Part shown: positions 35,316 to 44,469 of the stretch, one piece after another | Position numbering within the stretch: position 1 is the stretch's first letter | Layout of the letters: every line of letters starts with the position of its first letter | Origin: Treponema sp. | Lineage (GTDB): Bacteria; Spirochaetota; Spirochaetia; Treponematales; Treponemataceae | NCBI GenBank assembly: GCA_016282835.1 | Contig: JAEELR010000057.1 | Coordinates: 1 to 53,384, forward strand | Direction: 5' to 3' | Length of the DNA stretch: 53,384 nt | The notes under the pieces: model-generated | The model's input: the letters and a program-made list of their open reading frames with translations, nothing else | Database searches by the model: none | Told to the model about the DNA's origin: nothing | Made by a program: the position numbers and the translations under genes

Positions 35316-36431
35316 ATGTCTATAGATTTTAATCAAACCTCTGGTGAATGGTATACCTTCGACGGAAAAGATTTGGATGTTGTTCTTTCTACAAGAGTAA
35401 GGCTTGCAAGAAATTTAGCAAACTTTCCTTTTCCACATAAGCTTGATTCTGATGAAGCAGAGCGTGTAATTTCAATTATTTTCGATGCCTTTAACCAGCT
35501 GCCGGATAGAGAAAAGTTTCAGTGCATCGGTGTAAACTCACTGGAAGATTTACCTTTAAGAATTTTAGTCGAGCATGGATTTCTGGATTCGCCGAATAAA
35601 ACTCCTTCCGGACTTATTATTTCTTCTGATTCTGTTATTTCTGCAACTGTTAATCAGGTAGACCATTTAAGGCTTGTTCATTTTTTAGCAGGCTTTTCAC
35701 CTGAAGCAGCATTAACTAAATTGAGTGAACTTGATAAAAAACTCCAGAACTACATTCAGTTTGCAGCAAGCTATGATTTCGGCTATTTAAATTCAAAAGT
35801 TCTGGACAGTGGAAGTGGACTAAAACTTTCTGTCAGGTTATTTTTGCCGTGCCTTACATTGCAGAATAAAATTCCGGAACTCATTAATCAGTCATTTAAT
35901 CTGCACTATAATCTTTCAGCACCTTTTGGAAGCCGCGGGACCTCACTTTTAAATCCATATCTAACGACAGGTTCCTTGGGCTGTTACTATGAACTTTCTA
36001 CTACATCCTGCTCATCAGAATCTGAAATACAAAATCTTGCATCCTTTTCAAGCTATGTGCAGTCGTTTATTGTAAAGGAAAGACAGGAAAGAAGTGAGTG
36101 CTCAAAGCTTTATTCAAGCATATTCAATAATTATATTTTGCGCTCCCTTTCTGTTGCCCGTTTCAGCCTGTTTATTTCTATAAGGGAAGCGGTTGAAATT
36201 ATAAGCGGAATTGAACTGGGGCTTTGTATAAATCGTTTAAAGGGTATTACATTTCCTGATTTGCATGCCCTGTTATTTAAAATTCAAACCTCAAATTTAG
36301 ATTTTGTGCTTGCAAACGGACATTTTAAATTTGATACAGACATAGAAAAATCAATTGAACTGAAAAAAGACAGGCTCAGGGCTTTAATCATCCAGGAGAC
36401 CTTGGAACATGTTGATCTTATAGAAGAATAA
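35316..36431 (+). CDS. mcsB: McsB homologue with degenerate kinase active site
   Basis: McsB phosphorylates arginines to mark proteins for ClpC. The 371-residue protein has the phosphagen-kinase N-terminal motif LSTRVRLARN (Arg27, Arg29) and DHLR (116-119). Compared with my recollection of B. subtilis McsB, the Glu of EEDHIR is Val115. The cysteine of SCPTNVGTGLR is Lys161 (SKVLDSGSGLK), and the GEGSEA loop is replaced by NPYLTTGS. The C-terminal phosphoarginine-binding motif RDxxRA appears as KDRLRA (351-356). Nucleotide contacts are partly kept and catalysis is probably lost, so a regulatory or adaptor role is likely. It lies 17 bases after mcsA and 79 before clpC. Confidence 0.83.
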   Translation: MSIDFNQTSGEWYTFDGKDLDVVLSTRVRLARNLANFPFPHKLDSDEAERVISIIFDAFNQLPDREKFQCIGVNSLEDLPLRILVEHGFLDSPNKTPSGLIISSDSVISATVNQVDHLRLVHFLAGFSPEAALTKLSELDKKLQNYIQFAASYDFGYLNSKVLDSGSGLKLSVRLFLPCLTLQNKIPELINQSFNLHYNLSAPFGSRGTSLLNPYLTTGSLGCYYELSTTSCSSESEIQNLASFSSYVQSFIVKERQERSECSKLYSSIFNNYILRSLSVARFSLFISIREAVEIISGIELGLCINRLKGITFPDLHALLFKIQTSNLDFVLANGHFKFDTDIEKSIELKKDRLRALIIQETLEHVDLIEE

Positions 36432-36510
36432 TTATCTAACATTCATTTAAGATTTTACCGAAAATATATAAAAGTGTTTTTTTGAATTAAACTATTAAGA
36501 GGTTGTTTTC

Positions 36511-39099
36511 ATGCCAAAGATTCTTTCGCCAAGAGCAAATAGACTTATACAGGCTTTAGCCCCAGAGGAAGCATTTAAACTCGGTTCAGATATAATGGAA
36601 CCTGAACATGTAATGCTTGCACTTTTGAAATCTGCTGACGGAATTGCTTATGTTGTTTTACAGCAGTTGAGAATAAATGTTTTAACAATGCAGCTTGCTA
36701 TTGAACAAAGTCTCCCGGCTCATGTTCCCGGCAAAGAAATTAAAATGATTTCAAAATCACCGCGCTTTGCAAAAATGATGGAGCATGCAGATTTTTATGC
36801 AAATGCAGCCGGTAAAAATTATTTAGGAACCCAGCATTTACTTTTAGCTTGTGTTGCTGAAGATAAGTCTTTAGTCAGTTTATATTTTAAAAAGATTGGT
36901 TTTTCATTTGATCATGTAAGAAATGTCGTTTCAGAAATCGAAAGAAAAATTCCTTCTTCTTATGATACAAATCAAAGTAATGAAGCTGACTATTCACCGT
37001 TAAAGAAAGAACCTGTGCCTTTTATGAATAATGGTGAAGCTGAACGAAAACAAAAAAATAACGGCATACTTGCTCAATATAGTACCGATTTAACTCAGCA
37101 GGCAGTGAAAGAAGAGCTTGATCCTGTTGTAGGTCGCGAAGATGAAGTTCAGCGCCTGGTACAAATTTTATGTCGAAGGACAAAGAATAATCCTGTGTTA
37201 ATAGGTGAGCCTGGAGTCGGTAAAACTGCAATCGTAGAAGGCCTTGCACAAAGAATTGCTTCAAGTGATGTGCCCCGCGATCTGCTTTCAAAGCGTGTAT
37301 TGATTTTAGATTTAGCTGCAATGATTGCCGGCACAAAATATCGCGGTGAATTCGAAGAGCGCTTAAAGAAAGTGATGAAGGAAATCCGTGAAGATAAAAA
37401 TATAATTCTGTTTATCGATGAAATTCATACGATTATTGGAGCAGGTGGTCCTGAAGGTTCAATGGATGCCAGCAACATGATAAAGCCTGCACTGAGCCGC
37501 GGGGAGCTGCAGATTATCGGTGCTACAACATTAAAAGAATACAGAAAGTATTTTGAAAAAGATTCAGCCTTAGTAAGACGCTTCCAGAAAATTCTTGTAG
37601 AAGAACCAGATGTTAGTGAAACAGAAAAAATACTTAATGCAATAAAAGAAAAATATGAATCATTCCATCAGGTAATTTATGAAGATGATGTAATTCCTCT
37701 AATCGTAAAGTATTCAAAGCAATACATTCCCGAGAGATTTTTACCGGATAAGGCAATTGATATTTTGGATGAGGCAGGTTCTGCAAAAAAAATTACAACA
37801 GATTCCCGTCCTCAGCAGATTGATGAAATCGAAAAAATTATCAGTGAATTATCTGAAGAAAAAAGAAATCTTGTAGCAATGCAGAATTATGAACAGGCAG
37901 CCTATGTAAGGGATAAGGTTCATTCATTAAAAAAGCAACTGGATGAAATTAAGTTTGAATGGAAAAACTCCAATTACCAGAAGAACAGACGAATTACAAA
38001 GAAAGATGTTCTTGAAGTTTTCAGCCGCATGACAGGAATTGATGTTTCTCAGTTAAATGATGATGAAACAGAACGCCTGCTTTCAATGGAAAAAATTATT
38101 GGCGAAGAAGTAATTGGTCAGGACGAAGCAATTAAAACTATCAGCAATGCAGTAAGAAGAAACAAGGCTGGTGTTGCTTCTCCTAAACGCCCGATCGGTT
38201 CCTTTATTTTCTTAGGCCCTACAGGGGTGGGAAAAACTCAGCTTGCAAAATCCCTGGCAAAGTTTTTATTTGGAAGTGAACAGTCTTTGATTCGTGTTGA
38301 TATGTCTGACTTCATGGAAAAACATACTGCTTCAAGATTAGTTGGTGCTCCTCCAGGATATGTTGGATATGAAGAAGGCGGAACTTTAACAGAGCAGGTA
38401 AGGCAGCATCCTTATTCAGTAGTTTTATTGGATGAAATTGAAAAGGCTCATCATGATATTTTTAATTTGCTCTTACAGTTGCTGGAGGAAGGTGAGTTAA
38501 AAGATAATCTTGGTCATACAGTAAGCTTTAGAAATACAATTATAATTATGACAAGTAATGCAGGTGCCAGAGAAATTACTGCTGAAAGCCGAATGGGATT
38601 TTCAACTTTTGAATCTGGAGTTCTGCCATATAACGAAATTAAATCAAGTTCATTGGAAGAGTTAAAGAAAATCATGCTTCCTGAAATTCTTAATCGTGTC
38701 GATGATGTTCTTGTTTTCAATCCTCTTCGCGAAAAAGAAATCAGCAAAATCTTTGACATTCAGCTCAGTGAATTACGACAAAGACTGCTGGATAAAAATA
38801 TTAAGCTTGATGTAAAAGAAAGTGCAAGAAAGTATTTCGTTAAGAATGGATTTGAACCTTCAATGGGTGCCCGCCCGATGCGCCGTTTAATTCAGAAAGA
38901 AATAGAAGATAAAGTTGCTGATTTACTTTTGTCATTAAAAAGTCAGGATACAAAAGCAAAAGAAATTGTTATTGATTGTGCTGATGATAAACTTTCTGTT
39001 AAGTTTAAAAAACAAAACAGAACAAAACGAAGTGATTCAAATAAAAATGATGAAACTACAATCATCAAAACAGTAGCTCTGGAAGTAGATAATGCTTAG
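36511..39099 (+). CDS. clpC: ATP-dependent Clp protease ATPase subunit ClpC
   Basis: AAA+ unfoldase that feeds substrates to ClpP. The 862-residue protein has the double N domain (residues 1-145), a first ATPase with Walker A GEPGVGKT (232-239) and a middle domain with a UVR motif (about 447-477, [12 protein letters not shown]). A second ATPase has GPTGVGKT (569-576), and the tail is basic and disordered. The UVR-type middle domain fits ClpC, not ClpB. A strong AAGAGG ribosome-binding site precedes the ATG. A stem-loop terminator follows at 39126. No ClpP gene is in the window. Confidence 0.96.
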   Translation: MPKILSPRANRLIQALAPEEAFKLGSDIMEPEHVMLALLKSADGIAYVVLQQLRINVLTMQLAIEQSLPAHVPGKEIKMISKSPRFAKMMEHADFYANAAGKNYLGTQHLLLACVAEDKSLVSLYFKKIGFSFDHVRNVVSEIERKIPSSYDTNQSNEADYSPLKKEPVPFMNNGEAERKQKNNGILAQYSTDLTQQAVKEELDPVVGREDEVQRLVQILCRRTKNNPVLIGEPGVGKTAIVEGLAQRIASSDVPRDLLSKRVLILDLAAMIAGTKYRGEFEERLKKVMKEIREDKNIILFIDEIHTIIGAGGPEGSMDASNMIKPALSRGELQIIGATTLKEYRKYFEKDSALVRRFQKILVEEPDVSETEKILNAIKEKYESFHQVIYEDDVIPLIVKYSKQYIPERFLPDKAIDILDEAGSAKKITTDSRPQQIDEIEKIISELSEEKRNLVAMQNYEQAAYVRDKVHSLKKQLDEIKFEWKNSNYQKNRRITKKDVLEVFSRMTGIDVSQLNDDETERLLSMEKIIGEEVIGQDEAIKTISNAVRRNKAGVASPKRPIGSFIFLGPTGVGKTQLAKSLAKFLFGSEQSLIRVDMSDFMEKHTASRLVGAPPGYVGYEEGGTLTEQVRQHPYSVVLLDEIEKAHHDIFNLLLQLLEEGELKDNLGHTVSFRNTIIIMTSNAGAREITAESRMGFSTFESGVLPYNEIKSSSLEELKKIMLPEILNRVDDVLVFNPLREKEISKIFDIQLSELRQRLLDKNIKLDVKESARKYFVKNGFEPSMGARPMRRLIQKEIEDKVADLLLSLKSQDTKAKEIVIDCADDKLSVKFKKQNRTKRSDSNKNDETTIIKTVALEVDNA

Positions 39100-39125
39100 T
39101 TTTAGTTGAGGTAAGTTTTATTTAG

Positions 39126-39160
39126 GGGCTTTTCATTTTTGGAAAGTCCTTTTGTTTTTA
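39126..39160 (+). terminator. Rho-independent terminator after clpC
   Basis: GGGCTTTTC (39126-39134) pairs with GGAAAGTCC (39141-39149) over 9 positions including two G-U pairs, with a 6-base loop. The tract TTTTGTTTTT follows. Confidence 0.75.
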
Positions 39161-39164
39161 TAAT
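39159..39164 (+). promoter_or_regulatory. -10 box upstream of avtA
   Basis: TATAAT at 39159-39164, 40 bases before the avtA ATG, starts at the end of the clpC terminator T-tract. No convincing -35 is seen at the right distance. Confidence 0.4.
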
Positions 39165-39203
39165 GATTTTGTATAGAATAAAAGAATAATTGGGAGAATA
39201 AAA

Positions 39204-40484
39204 ATGTTTTCTGATTTCGGTGAAAAATTAAATGCACAGTCTGGTATCCTGAGCCTCATGAAAGATTTAGGCGAAAAACCTTCCGGAATAAAAACTTATG
39301 CTTTAGGCGGTGGTAACCCATATCAAATTCCTGAAGTAGAAAAACTTTATCGAAGGGAAATGCAGAATATTCTTTCTGATGGAAGGACTTTCGAAAACCT
39401 TGTAGGCTGTTATGACGGCCCGCAGGGAAATAATGCTTTTATAAATGCAGTTGTAAATTGCATGAATAAGAATTTTAACTGGAAGATTAGCGCAAAGAAT
39501 GTGTGCATTGCAAACGGAAGCCAGAGTGCCTGTTTTTATCTGTTCAATCTTCTGGCCGGCACTTCTACTGAAAATAATTCTAAAACAAAAAAAACTATTC
39601 TCTTTCCTTTAGTTCCTGAATATGTAGGCTATGCGGATCAGGGAATTGAAAAGGATATGTTTGCAAGCATTCCATCCTTATTCGAGGAATATGAAGACCA
39701 CACCTTTAAGTATTTTGTTGATTTAAGCGCTTTAAGAAATTATTTAAAACATCATCCTGAAGTTGCTGCCATGTGTGTATCCCGCCCGACAAATCCTACC
39801 GGCAATGTTTTAACAAATGCTGAAATTGAAGAAATGTCAAAGCTTGCCCGTGAATATAAAATTCCTTTGATTATAGACAATGCATACGGTTTGCCCTGGC
39901 CACATATTATTTTTAATGATGAAGCAAAACTTGTCTGGAATGAAAATATTATCCTGAGCATGAGCCTTTCTAAAATCGGTTTACCAAGTGCAAGATGCGG
40001 AATAATTATTGCCAAAGAAGAAATTGTTTCGGCCCTTTCAAATCTGAACTCAATAATTGCCCTTGCTTCAGGAAATCTTGGACAGGCTCTTGCTAAGAAT
40101 TTAATTGAAAGCGGTGAATTAATAAAAATTTCAAATGATGTTGTAATGCCGTTCTATAAAGCACAGAATTTAAAAGCCCAGAAATTCATTCACAAATATT
40201 TTGCAGGCGGTGATTATGCAATTCATAAAGGTGAAGGCTCTATTTTCCTTTGGGTGTTAATGAAGGATTTACAAATCACATCAAAAGAGTTTTATAAAAA
40301 ACTGAAGGAAAGGGGAGTCGTAATCGTCAGCGGAGAATACTTCTTTTTTGGAAGTGATACTGAAAACTTGAAAAATCACCCTCATTATGATAAGTGCATC
40401 AGAATCAACTATGCGCGTGAAGATCAGGAGCTTGAAGAGGGTATAAAAATAATTGCAGAAGTATATCATCAATACAGGAAGTAA
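39204..40484 (+). CDS. avtA: Valine--pyruvate aminotransferase (AvtA type)
   Basis: PLP-dependent fold-type I aminotransferase that exchanges amino groups among alanine, valine and their keto acids. The 426-residue protein resembles E. coli AvtA from the start (FGEKLNAQSGILSLMKDLGE, then LGGGNPYQIPEVEKLY). It has SRPTNPTGNVLT, the IDNAYGLPWP segment and the PLP lysine Lys257 in SLSKIGLPSARCG. The C-terminal arginine region is CIRINYA. GGGAG precedes the ATG. It is probably a single-gene unit between the clpC terminator and the next promoter. Confidence 0.92.
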   Translation: MFSDFGEKLNAQSGILSLMKDLGEKPSGIKTYALGGGNPYQIPEVEKLYRREMQNILSDGRTFENLVGCYDGPQGNNAFINAVVNCMNKNFNWKISAKNVCIANGSQSACFYLFNLLAGTSTENNSKTKKTILFPLVPEYVGYADQGIEKDMFASIPSLFEEYEDHTFKYFVDLSALRNYLKHHPEVAAMCVSRPTNPTGNVLTNAEIEEMSKLAREYKIPLIIDNAYGLPWPHIIFNDEAKLVWNENIILSMSLSKIGLPSARCGIIIAKEEIVSALSNLNSIIALASGNLGQALAKNLIESGELIKISNDVVMPFYKAQNLKAQKFIHKYFAGGDYAIHKGEGSIFLWVLMKDLQITSKEFYKKLKERGVVIVSGEYFFFGSDTENLKNHPHYDKCIRINYAREDQELEEGIKIIAEVYHQYRK

Positions 40485-40541
40485 AAGTTGTCAGCTTAAT
40501 GAGACTGCACTTGATACCCGTAAACTCGACATTAGGTTTAA

Positions 40542-40554
40542 TATAATTTATAAT
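40542..40554 (+). promoter_or_regulatory. Overlapping -10 boxes before the phosphoribosyltransferase
   Basis: TATAAT occurs at 40542-40547 and again at 40549-40554. CTCGAC at 40525-40530 lies 18 bases before the second and is a weak -35. GGAG before the ATG at 40573 is the ribosome-binding site. Confidence 0.4.
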
Positions 40555-40572
40555 TTTTTTTGGAGATATTAA

Positions 40573-41181
40573 ATGAAAGAATTTTTACAGTATGATGATG
40601 TTAGAAATAATGCCCTTAAGTTAAGCCATAAAATTTATATGGAAGACGGTTTTGTGCCGGATATAATTTATACTTCTCTTCGCGGCGGTGCATACATGGC
40701 AAATGTAATCAGTGAGTATTATAAGGTTGCCCTGAAAAATCATAAGCCCGTTTTGTATGCTGCTGTTGTTGCAAGAAGCTATACCGATGTTTCTGAACAT
40801 GATGCTGTAAGAATTGACGGCTGGACTTATTCACCAGATTATTTGCGAATGGGCGATAAAGTAATGCTCGTAGATGATATTTATGACAGCGGAAAAACAT
40901 TGAATTATCTCGTACAGATTTTACTTGAAAAAGGTGTGCCTCGTGACAGCATAAAAGTTGTTGTTCATGATTATAAAATTTATAAATACAGAGAGCCTTT
41001 GCCAATTCAGCCGGATTACTGGTGCAGGAAATTTGAAATTGAAGATCCTGAACATAATCCATGGATAAATTATAACAGTCATGAATTAGTAGGTTTAACT
41101 TCAACTGAACTTGAACAGAATTTCTATAAGCCATATCCTGAATTGCGAAGCGTACTGGAACCGATTTTCAATCAAAAATAA
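40573..41181 (+). CDS. Purine-type phosphoribosyltransferase
   Basis: The 202-residue cytoplasmic protein has a type I phosphoribosyltransferase fold with the PRPP-binding motif VMLVDDIYDSGKT at residues about 97-109. An N-terminal PDIIYTSLRGGAYMA matches the conserved Arg-Gly loop of xanthine or hypoxanthine phosphoribosyltransferases. It most resembles the Gpt- or HGPRT-like family, including archaeal-type forms, whose base specificity varies. Salvage of a purine base with PRPP is the likely role. It has its own promoter region, and the next gene starts 12 bases after the stop. Confidence 0.83.
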   Translation: MKEFLQYDDVRNNALKLSHKIYMEDGFVPDIIYTSLRGGAYMANVISEYYKVALKNHKPVLYAAVVARSYTDVSEHDAVRIDGWTYSPDYLRMGDKVMLVDDIYDSGKTLNYLVQILLEKGVPRDSIKVVVHDYKIYKYREPLPIQPDYWCRKFEIEDPEHNPWINYNSHELVGLTSTELEQNFYKPYPELRSVLEPIFNQK

Positions 41182-41192
41182 GAGGCCTTAAG

Positions 41193-43307
41193 TTGATATC
41201 TTTGCTGAAAAAAATATTTTTATCACTTACATTTATTTCTGTTTCATTTTCAGTTTTTGCTTTTAGTAAAGAGAATATTTTAAGCCCTGTAGAAGGCAAG
41301 TGGTCAAATGTACAGCCTTTAGTAATAACCTCGTCTGAAGATTGTGAAATATATTATTCGCTGACAAATTCAGATCCTCTAGTTTCAGGTTTCTCTTATG
41401 ACGGTGAAGTTATTCTAAATCAAACAGGTGATGTTTCTGTTAATATTGTTGTAATTGCAGGCGACGGAAGACGAAGCGATTATCAGATTAACTATTATGT
41501 TGAAAAGAAAAATTACTATAATCTTTCTACAGAAGAATTTTCTTTTGCAGAAAATATAAATCAGAACCCGGTTTATATTTATAACAGCGGAGAAAAATTT
41601 TCCATTCCTTCTTCATTCAAATTTTCATTTGATAATTCTCTGGAGCCTTATATACAGGGAAGAGATTTAAAAGTGAATTCAATGAATGCCCTGAACAGAT
41701 ATATTCCCTGTACGGCAACTAATGGTGATTTTAATTTTCACTTTGTGCTTTACATAAAGCCTTCAAAAATTGCAGGTTTTAGTGCCGGGGAATTTTTAGA
41801 GAGAACGGTTCCATTTAAATTTACTGACTGGGACTCTTTGTATTTCACGGGTAAAAATTTAATCTATCAAATTGATGATGAAAACTGGACCTGGTCAAAA
41901 AATAAAATTTACCTGGACAGAAGTATAAGCCATGTAATCCGCTGGCAGTCTGTGGATTATAAAAAAGGAAATCCTGTTTCAGAATTCGTAATTCCTGTAA
42001 AACCAAATGTTGTTGTCGCTTCAAACTCTGACGGAAGCCAGACCTTATCGATTCCAGAGAATTATAAATTCCAGCTTTCATCTTCAAGTGATTCTAATTC
42101 AATCGGACATATAGAAAAAGCAATGTACAACAATTTGTGCATAGATACATTTTTTGCAGATTCTATAGACGGCCAGTTAAATTTTGATATTTATTACGAA
42201 AATGTTTTTCAGGGTAAGATTGGTGTAAATCTTGAAATCTTAAAAAAGCAGCCTGTTCCGCCGCAAATTGTTTCTTCCAGAAATGATTCGTATTCAAGGG
42301 AAGTTGTAAGTGCTTATATACAGGGGCAGGAAGGTTGCCAGGTATTTTATGCCTTAAGCGAGCCCCTTATTTTAACAAGCACAGACCAGAGCGAAAACGA
42401 AAAATTATATTCTTCTGTCGAGTGTAATGAATTTTTACCCTATGACGGAAAAGTTTTTCAGTTCGCATCAGAAGGAATTGAAAGAACCTTCCATAAGCTT
42501 GTTGCATACTCCGTTGATAAAAAAGGAAATAAAAGTGACAACGCTGAGTTTTATGTAATTGTAGATCAGTTTAATTTTTATATTAATGAAGATTTAACTG
42601 CTTCCAAAAATGATGGTTCTTACTTTGAGCCGTTTACAAGTTTCAGTGATGCGCTAAAAGTAATTAATAAAGACAGCATCACGCGCTTAACTTTGCTTTC
42701 GGACATTAATCTGGAAAATGAAACATATAATCTGACTTCAAACTGTATCATAAACGGTAATTCACACAAATTAAATTTTGGCGAAAAGACTTTTGTTAAA
42801 GCTTCTGATGCTACAGTTGAATTTTATAATTTGATTCTAAACTGCCAGTCTACAAAAAATAATTCATTGTTTAATCTGGATAATTCTGTACTTACATTTA
42901 ACTCTTCCGAAGTTGTAGTTTGTTTTGACAAGAACGGAATTTTTACAGAAGCAAGTTTATCCGAAATCAATATAAAATCTTCCGGCTTTACAATTCAGTC
43001 TTCAATTTATTCGTGCATTTTTTCTTTAACTGATTGTGCTGTAAATTCTGATTCTTCGAGATTCACTTCAATTTCACCAACTTGTGTTAATTTTGTTCTG
43101 GAAGGCGGTAATTCTTATTTCATCAATAATTCTTTCTCTGTTATTGGAAATACAATAAGGTGCATCGATTTTTATGACACAAATTCAGAATTAGTTTCAA
43201 ACGAATTTACATTCAGGGCAGAAGAAAACAAAAAGAATTTGGACTATATCTGGAAAGATGCAGGCTCTCATGTCAGCGAAAAAGATTCGAGTTTTTACGG
43301 CCTATGA
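41193..43307 (+). CDS. Exported surface-like protein with chitobiase-type beta domains and a beta-helix-like end
   Basis: The 704-residue protein begins at a TTG (41193), 7 bases after AGAGG at 41181-41185, with a signal peptide (LLKKIFLSLTFISVSFSVFA). Residues about 30-105 (LSPVEGKWSNVQPLVITSSEDCEIYYSLTNSDP) and again about 365-460 look like the small beta-sandwich domain found next to chitobiase and in surface proteins. The last 230 residues, with IYINEDLTASKNDGS-type start and many short strands ending in Asn and Ser, look like a right-handed beta helix. No catalytic residues are evident. Its stop overlaps rnhB by 4 bases. A cell-envelope or carbohydrate-binding role is inference. Confidence 0.72.
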   Translation: MISLLKKIFLSLTFISVSFSVFAFSKENILSPVEGKWSNVQPLVITSSEDCEIYYSLTNSDPLVSGFSYDGEVILNQTGDVSVNIVVIAGDGRRSDYQINYYVEKKNYYNLSTEEFSFAENINQNPVYIYNSGEKFSIPSSFKFSFDNSLEPYIQGRDLKVNSMNALNRYIPCTATNGDFNFHFVLYIKPSKIAGFSAGEFLERTVPFKFTDWDSLYFTGKNLIYQIDDENWTWSKNKIYLDRSISHVIRWQSVDYKKGNPVSEFVIPVKPNVVVASNSDGSQTLSIPENYKFQLSSSSDSNSIGHIEKAMYNNLCIDTFFADSIDGQLNFDIYYENVFQGKIGVNLEILKKQPVPPQIVSSRNDSYSREVVSAYIQGQEGCQVFYALSEPLILTSTDQSENEKLYSSVECNEFLPYDGKVFQFASEGIERTFHKLVAYSVDKKGNKSDNAEFYVIVDQFNFYINEDLTASKNDGSYFEPFTSFSDALKVINKDSITRLTLLSDINLENETYNLTSNCIINGNSHKLNFGEKTFVKASDATVEFYNLILNCQSTKNNSLFNLDNSVLTFNSSEVVVCFDKNGIFTEASLSEINIKSSGFTIQSSIYSCIFSLTDCAVNSDSSRFTSISPTCVNFVLEGGNSYFINNSFSVIGNTIRCIDFYDTNSELVSNEFTFRAEENKKNLDYIWKDAGSHVSEKDSSFYGL

Positions 43308-43906
43308 AAAGTAATCAGTTTATTGCAGGTTTAGATGAAGCGGGTAGAGGACCTTTAGCCGGCCCGGTAAGTGCTTCCTGTGTTATTTTACCTCCAGACT
43401 TTCCAGTTGAAATATTAAATGACTCAAAAAAGCTTTCTGAAAAGAAGAGGGATGAAGCTTTTGCAATTATTACTGAAAAAGCGTGCTGGGGTTTAGCTTT
43501 AGTTGATAATAAAAAGATTGATGAAATAAATATTTTAAATGCGAGTCTTCTTGCAATGAAACTTGCGTGGGAAAATATGCTTTCTAAGCTGGATGATTTT
43601 GTACAGAAAAATAATCTTGTCTGGAACGGCGATTTAAGTGATATTCATTGTATTGCTGATGGTCTTTATGTTCCTCAAATTGCAAGTCCCTGTGAAGCTG
43701 TCGTAAAAGCTGATGCAAAATATTGTGAAGTAATGGCAGCCAGTATTGTTGCAAAAGTGAGCCGCGACAGACTAATGGTTCAGTATGCAAAAAAATATCC
43801 TCAGTACGGCTATGAAAAGCACAAGGGATATCCTACTCCTGAACACAAAAAAATATGCCGCCAGATAGGACCTTCTCCTATCCAGCGGCTTTCATTTAAG
43901 TATTAA
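43304..43906 (+). CDS. rnhB: Ribonuclease HII
   Basis: It cuts the RNA strand of RNA-DNA hybrids and removes misinserted ribonucleotides. The 200-residue protein has the N-terminal motif GLDEAGRGPLAGPV with Asp11 and Glu12. It also has the later acidic residues in CIADGL and VVKADAKY and the ending HKGYPTPEHK. The length is typical. The ATG overlaps the preceding stop as ATGA, so translation is coupled to a surface-protein gene with which it shares no obvious function. Confidence 0.96.
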   Translation: MKSNQFIAGLDEAGRGPLAGPVSASCVILPPDFPVEILNDSKKLSEKKRDEAFAIITEKACWGLALVDNKKIDEINILNASLLAMKLAWENMLSKLDDFVQKNNLVWNGDLSDIHCIADGLYVPQIASPCEAVVKADAKYCEVMAASIVAKVSRDRLMVQYAKKYPQYGYEKHKGYPTPEHKKICRQIGPSPIQRLSFKY

Positions 43907-43908
43907 GC

Positions 43909-43933
43909 TTTTAGTTTTTGCCTAAAACTAGAA
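43909..43933. terminator. AT-rich stem-loop between convergent genes
   Basis: TTTTAGTTTT (43909-43918) pairs with AAAACTAGAA (43924-43933) over 10 positions with one G-U and a 5-base loop. It overlaps the stop of the PUR gene. It is a weak stem without a clear U-tract, so termination is only plausible. Confidence 0.4.
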
Positions 43934-44383
43934 CTCCTGTGTGGTTGTAGTTCTCTTTGATGTTACATGAATTACTTTACCGGTTTTCTTAACAGAAGAT
44001 TCTTTCTTTGCTTCTTTAGCTGATTTTTTCTCAGCAACTAAGCGGCTTTCACCTTTTCTTCTGTATACTTTTTTTGCCTTTTCTTTTTCATCGCCGGATG
44101 CAGAATATTTTGCTTCTTTTGCAGCTTTTTTCTCTGCCTTAATCTTAGCCTTTTCTTTTCTGTCCTTTTCGATAAAGTTTAAAGAGCTTTCCATTCCGCT
44201 TAAGAATTTCTGCATATCATCAGCGAATACAACAATAGCTCTTCTGTCATCTAAACCATCTTTAATTTTGCTTTCTACAATTTGAAGAAATACATCGCCG
44301 TTTCTATTTTCTTTAACATTAAAAAAATATGAGCGATTATCTAATGTAACCTGATTTGTGTAGATTTCACCTCTAATACCCAT
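43928..44383 (-). CDS. PUR-domain nucleic-acid-binding protein (BpuR-like)
   Basis: The 151-residue cytoplasmic protein has an N-terminal PUR domain (residues about 1-75): GEIYTNQVTLDNRSYFFNVKENRNGDVFLQIVES. This is close to the Borrelia protein BpuR, which binds single-stranded and double-stranded DNA and RNA and acts as a transcriptional and translational regulator. The second half is a very basic Lys/Ala/Glu-rich tail that Borrelia lacks, as far as I recall. The start at 44383 has AAGGAAGGA upstream. An in-frame ATG at 44437 is rejected for that reason. Nucleic-acid binding is well supported, but the targets are unknown. Confidence 0.88.
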   Translation of the reverse strand: MGIRGEIYTNQVTLDNRSYFFNVKENRNGDVFLQIVESKIKDGLDDRRAIVVFADDMQKFLSGMESSLNFIEKDRKEKAKIKAEKKAAKEAKYSASGDEKEKAKKVYRRKGESRLVAEKKSAKEAKKESSVKKTGKVIHVTSKRTTTTQEF

Positions 44384-44410
44384 TTTGTCCTTCCTTGATA
44401 ATGTAACTGG

Positions 44411-44416
44411 ATTATA
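44411..44416 (-). promoter_or_regulatory. -10 box of the PUR-domain gene
   Basis: TATAAT on the reverse strand at 44411-44416, 27 bases before the ATG. A TTGGGT at 44436-44441 is 19 bases away, which is long for a -35. Confidence 0.4.
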
Positions 44417-44469
44417 AAATATGTGCGTTTGCTGCACCCAATAGACTAATTGAATATAGCAAAAAATTT

